Below are positions 60,782 through 64,000 of a stretch of 64,000 bases of DNA, in pieces; position 1 is the first letter of the stretch; each line of letters opens with the position of its first letter. A model generated the notes under the pieces. It was given only the letters and a program-made list of their open reading frames with translations. It was not told where the DNA came from and made no database searches. Source of the DNA: Bacteroidales bacterium UBA2712 (lineage in GTDB: Bacteria > Bacteroidota > Bacteroidia > Bacteroidales > Paludibacteraceae); the NCBI GenBank assembly GCA_002354055.1, contig DEKW01000019.1:34577-98576 (forward strand), written 5' to 3'. The translations under genes were made by a program, and so were the position numbers.

Positions 60782-62233
60782 ATGAAAAAGTTTTATTTAT
60801 TTGTTCTTTTCTCTACACTCTTATCTCTTTCCGCTTATGGCAATGGCGTGGAGATTAACGGAATCTATTATCTGCTGGATGCCACCAATCTCACGGCAAC
60901 CGTCACGTATCCGAACGAGACGACCCCTTCTTGGACCGGTACCACCAGTTCCTATACCGGCATCATCAACATCCCCGAGCAGGTCAGCTATCAAGGAAAG
61001 ACCTATACTGTCAACAGTATTGGCAACAATGCTTTTATCGGTTCCCGGCTGACGTCCATCACTTTGCCGAACACGATCATCAGCATCGGCAGCTCTGCTT
61101 TCTGCAACCATCGAGGCGTCACCACGCTGGATCTTCCCCACCTGCAATCCATCGGCAATGAAGCTTTCCGGTGGTGTCATACCCTGCAGAAAGTAGTTAT
61201 TCCGGAAAGTATCACTACTCTCGGCATAACGATCTTCCAAGGGTGCTTGTACATGACGGAGATAGAGCTTCCGCAGAATCTGGCGTCCATTCCTTATGCC
61301 TGTTTCAATGCCTGCTCGGCATTAACGAGTATTACTCTTCCGTCGCATATCACCTCTATACCTCAAGAGTGTTTCAATGCTTGCGTATCGCTAAAAAGCG
61401 TCTCTCTGCCTGTCGGGGTGACAAGTGTTGGTTTGAGAGCCTTTAAGGGTACGGAAAGTATAGAGAAATTCTTCTTCCCGAAAAATGTCACCAGCCTGGG
61501 CGATGAGTTGTTCGGAGGATATGCCATGGAGCCTTACTCCGGCGGCGCTGTTCCGCAGTACACCGGCATACATCAATTGAAATATATCTTCATCGACAGA
61601 GAGACACCTCCTACCTGCTCCGGCACGGAGAAAGATCCCTTCATGCGCGTGAATAAGAATGTCGTGAAGCTCTTTGTGCCGGTAGGATGCGTTGAGGCCT
61701 ACAAGGCGATTTCCTCCTACGCGGACCGCTTCGAAGGGATCTATGAGTTCGGTTCGGAGGCGTCGAATGTGATGGATATCACCGACAGTACCGCCTCTAT
61801 TACTTGGTTTCCGGATGTGCGCGTAGCGGAGTACGAGATTAAGCTGTACCACGAGAATGTCCTTTTGCAGCAGTTTCTCGTGAATAATGAGGGACAGATC
61901 ATCTCGCAGCAGCTGTTTGCGCCGCCTGTCTATCGTCAGAAGATGGACACCACCAATAGTTCCACTGAGTATTTCACTGTCTCGTTAGAGGGTCTCTCGG
62001 CCGGCTCTGAATACAACTATACCATCGATGGTAGCGATTCGCAGAATATGCCTGTCTATCATAGCGAGGGTTCGTTTATTACGACCAACAAACAGGCGAT
62101 TGACCACACTGCCGCCGATGACACACGCAAACAGGCAAGGAAAATCCTTCGTGATGGTTTGCTCTATATTATCAGAGAAAACAAAGTTTATTCTTTGAAT
62201 GGTAGCGCAGCAGCAGATGAAAAATCAAAATGA
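60782..62233 (+). CDS. BspA-like leucine-rich-repeat surface protein
   Basis: 483 residues. Signal peptide (MKKFYLFVLFSTLLSLSAYG), seven or eight LRR_5 repeats (LTSITLPNTIISIGSSAFC, LKSVSLPVGVTSVGLRAF), a fibronectin-like domain and a tail KILRDGLLYIIRENKVYSLNG like the one at 1320-1428. It is 5 bp after the TPR gene and may be its surface partner. The family is known for adhesion; the ligand here is unknown. Confidence 0.85.
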   Translation: MKKFYLFVLFSTLLSLSAYGNGVEINGIYYLLDATNLTATVTYPNETTPSWTGTTSSYTGIINIPEQVSYQGKTYTVNSIGNNAFIGSRLTSITLPNTIISIGSSAFCNHRGVTTLDLPHLQSIGNEAFRWCHTLQKVVIPESITTLGITIFQGCLYMTEIELPQNLASIPYACFNACSALTSITLPSHITSIPQECFNACVSLKSVSLPVGVTSVGLRAFKGTESIEKFFFPKNVTSLGDELFGGYAMEPYSGGAVPQYTGIHQLKYIFIDRETPPTCSGTEKDPFMRVNKNVVKLFVPVGCVEAYKAISSYADRFEGIYEFGSEASNVMDITDSTASITWFPDVRVAEYEIKLYHENVLLQQFLVNNEGQIISQQLFAPPVYRQKMDTTNSSTEYFTVSLEGLSAGSEYNYTIDGSDSQNMPVYHSEGSFITTNKQAIDHTAADDTRKQARKILRDGLLYIIRENKVYSLNGSAAADEKSK

Positions 62234-62256
62234 CGATTAATATAGAATAGACCCAT

Positions 62257-62334
62257 ATGAATCCTACCTACGACATTTTTATCAGTTATCGCCGTGATGC
62301 GTTTGAGTCGGCAATGTCGAAGAATATGAGATAA
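62257..62334 (+). pseudogene. Relic of a TIR-domain gene (25 codons)
   Basis: The reading frame starts MNPTYDIFISYRRDAFESAM and stops five codons later. YDIFISYRRD is the first strand of a TIR domain. Nothing further in the 140 bp after it encodes the rest, so the gene has been cut. A partial copy of the terminator-promoter element lies immediately downstream. Confidence 0.7.
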
Positions 62335-62348
62335 AATTATATAAAAAT

Positions 62349-62380
62349 CTTGTGTATGTCATTTTTTTATTGTATCTTTG
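62349..62380 (+). promoter_or_regulatory. Promoter of the SIR2-TIR gene (half element)
   Basis: -33 CTTG (62,349-62,352) and -7 TATCTTTG (62,373-62,380), with the same GTGTATGTCATTTTTTT spacer as the copies at 11,547 and 56,474. The left arm of the hairpin is missing. The start codon is at 62,476. Confidence 0.8.
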
Positions 62381-62475
62381 CAGCCGAAAGTATATGTGAC
62401 GCACTTCTCCAAACTAAATATAATACTTATACTCATATATACGACAACTGTTAACAACACAAAAAACTTAAGAAT

Positions 62476-63870
62476 ATGGATAATTTTCAACTCGATTTAG
62501 GCTCTGATAAAGATCGTTGGGAGCGATTATTGAATGAGATTGAGGCTGGCAATGTAGTCCCAGTTATAGGCCCTGACCTGCTGGTAAACCCTCATTATGT
62601 GAAAAACACAAATGAGACTCCGTTTGCTGAAAATATTCATCAACAGTTAATTTCTTATATTGCGTCGCAAACAGGAGTAACATCATTCCCCCGGACATTT
62701 TCTCAGTTAGTGTTTGATGAAAACTACAAGCGTCATGTACGTGACAAAGATAAAATATACAATCTTATATATCAGGTGCTCACGAATATAGATCTTATAA
62801 AAGAGATAAATGGAGAACCGTCAGATTTGTTGATGGATTTGTTGGGCACCAAGAAATTCCCATTCGTTATCACAACATCCTTTACCCCTATAGTGGAAAA
62901 TGCCATGAAATCCATATGGGGAGAAGTTCGTGTGCTAACATTTAATAATGACCCGCAAGGTAGTGCTTGGGAGACGGGTGGAGATATTCGAACTCCGAAA
63001 GATCTTAACTATCCGAGTGTATATTATATGTTCGGCAATGCATGCAGTAAGCGAAAAGATGCACGCTTCGTTGTGACGGATAGCGATATGATGACATTCT
63101 GCGGCTCGTGGATTCGTGGAACAGGTGTTCCTCGTACATTGACAGAAGCTCTTAAAAATAAATATCTGCTTATATTAGGGAATAATTATTCTGATTGGTT
63201 ATTCCGTTTTATATGGTCTGCCTTACGAACAAACACAATAGATATGAAATCTGATGTGATTGTTAACAACAATGCAGAAGAAACATTTAAGCAGTTCTTG
63301 GAGCGCTTGGAAATATTCTTCCAGGAAAGTCCAGAGGAGGTAATAACTCGTATCAAGAATGAGATGCAACAACGCAATAGCGAGTCCACGCAAAGTCGTT
63401 CCCTCTATGAGACGGATGTCTTTATCTCCTACTCACATTCCGATAGGTCCATCGCACAAAAGTTATATGACAGGCTTCGCGAGAATGGAATAAGTGTATG
63501 GTTTGATGATTATAGCATTCCTCGAGGGGAAGGATGGGAGGCAAAAATCCAGGATGGAATCAATCACTCCCGCCTTTTTGTCCCTATTTTATCACGAAAT
63601 GTAGAGCAAGAATCTATTGTCCCGCATGAGTATAGAACGGAATGGAATATCGCAGCCAAACTATCTCTAAAAATAGGAGGCAAAAAATTTATCATGCCCT
63701 TTGCGGAAAATGGATTTGACTTCTATAATAATCTCACAAAACTACCCGGGGAGTTTGTAGAAAAAAATGCCACATGGTATACAGCAAATTCTGATTTAGA
63801 TGAGATTACGCAGGTTCTCCTTGATGCGATAGAGGATGTAAAAGCCTTGGAAAACAAAATGTTTAATTAA
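62476..63870 (+). CDS. TIR effector with an N-terminal degenerate SIR2-like domain
   Basis: 464 residues. The N-terminal ~260 residues have a SIR2-type nucleotide fold (VVPVIGPDLLV near residue 27). The usual catalytic Asn and Asp are replaced (TTSFTPIVE, Ser135) and the usual LHG histidine is Phe186 (MFGNA). SIR2 chemistry is therefore unlikely. The C-terminal TIR domain (YETDVFISYSHSDRSIAQKL, ISVWFDDYSIPRGEGWEAKI) has a candidate catalytic Glu355. I infer NAD-degrading effector activity from the TIR part and sensing or assembly from the SIR2 part. The next gene looks like an nSTAND NTPase, as in antiviral systems. Confidence 0.8.
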   Translation: MDNFQLDLGSDKDRWERLLNEIEAGNVVPVIGPDLLVNPHYVKNTNETPFAENIHQQLISYIASQTGVTSFPRTFSQLVFDENYKRHVRDKDKIYNLIYQVLTNIDLIKEINGEPSDLLMDLLGTKKFPFVITTSFTPIVENAMKSIWGEVRVLTFNNDPQGSAWETGGDIRTPKDLNYPSVYYMFGNACSKRKDARFVVTDSDMMTFCGSWIRGTGVPRTLTEALKNKYLLILGNNYSDWLFRFIWSALRTNTIDMKSDVIVNNNAEETFKQFLERLEIFFQESPEEVITRIKNEMQQRNSESTQSRSLYETDVFISYSHSDRSIAQKLYDRLRENGISVWFDDYSIPRGEGWEAKIQDGINHSRLFVPILSRNVEQESIVPHEYRTEWNIAAKLSLKIGGKKFIMPFAENGFDFYNNLTKLPGEFVEKNATWYTANSDLDEITQVLLDAIEDVKALENKMFN

Positions 63871-63886
63871 AAAATCCTTGTTAAAT

Positions 63887-64000
63887 ATGAATATCGATAA
63901 TCAAAATATACCGGACAACAACAAGAATCCGTGGAAAGGATTAAACTTTTATACCGAGGAGGACAAGGATAATTTTTTTGGCCGAGATGAGGAAATTCAG
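63887..64000 (+). CDS. Start of a probable nSTAND NTPase, cut by the window end
   Basis: 38 codons from the ATG at 63,887. NPWKGLNFYTEEDKDNFFGR, followed directly by DEEIQ, matches the NPFxGLxxFxxxDxxxFFGRxxEI entry motif of STAND-type NTPases. The P-loop would be just outside the window. Spacing to the SIR2-TIR gene is 16 bp, so the two likely act together as sensor and effector. Confidence 0.75.
   Translation, partial: MNIDNQNIPDNNKNPWKGLNFYTEEDKDNFFGRDEEIQ

Overview
The window looks like chromosome from an uncultured-type Bacteroidales (Bacteroidota). The evidence is the promoters (about eighteen copies of a TTTG/CTTG -33 box and a TAnnTTTG -7 box, nearly all separated by exactly 20 bp), the lack of Shine-Dalgarno sequences, BspA-like leucine-rich-repeat surface proteins, a TonB-dependent receptor, a DUF2851 protein, a NfeD/FloA pair and a propionyl/succinyl-type CoA-transferase. 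I cannot name genus or species.

Region 1 (1-26.8 kb) is mostly ordinary core genome. It holds the 3' end of a BspA-like protein, a secreted endonuclease/exonuclease/phosphatase-fold protein, a TonB receptor, DUF2851, an M3-like lipoprotein metallopeptidase, nadA, corA, rsmA, a GtrA-like protein, two tandem fucose-isomerase-like paralogues, class II fructose-bisphosphate aldolase, an acetyl-CoA hydrolase/CoA-transferase, tRNA-Ala(GGC), a FucP-like sugar permease, a PL9-like pectate lyase, tRNA-Pro(CGG), topA, NfeD, floA, a nitrilase-family amidase and recJ.

Region 2 (26.8-38.6 kb) is a tightly packed signalling/conflict-type run. It has a three-AAA-module CbbX/SpoVK-like ATPase, a Ser/Thr-kinase fused to an AAA+ ATPase, a receiver-like protein, a TIR protein with a possible C-terminal DUF218-like domain, a two-TM double-RCK protein ending in a RyR-like domain, a PLP decarboxylase with a signal peptide, and two unlisted small ORFs (23 and 40 codons) in the gaps.

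Region 3 (38.6-53.6 kb) is visibly AT-rich and looks acquired. Two paralogous small membrane proteins sit behind almost identical promoters. They are followed by a run of co-directional genes: secreted vWA protein, membrane lipoprotein, 940-aa tubulin-like GTPase, 1228-aa membrane protein with an intact papain-like protease domain, small lipoprotein, two membrane proteins, a second shorter tubulin-like GTPase and a membrane-anchored protein. This is the best candidate for an undescribed system: a paired long/short tubulin-like machine coupled to a cysteine protease and envelope components.

Region 4 (53.6-64 kb) holds a DUF3987 gene, a nest of short repeats, dtd, and then an ECF-like sigma factor, a pseudo-C39 plus RyR-domain protein, a TIR membrane protein, a TPR protein and a second BspA-like protein. 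After these come a 25-codon relic of another TIR gene, a TIR effector fused to a degenerate SIR2 domain, and the start of what looks like an nSTAND NTPase cut by the window end. RyR and TIR domains are thus paired in two separate loci (32.9-37.2 and 57.1-59.2 kb).

Across the window there are also many short tandem arrays of 7-, 8- and 11-bp units. Some lie between genes and several lie inside genes. A terminator-promoter element also recurs at three sites.
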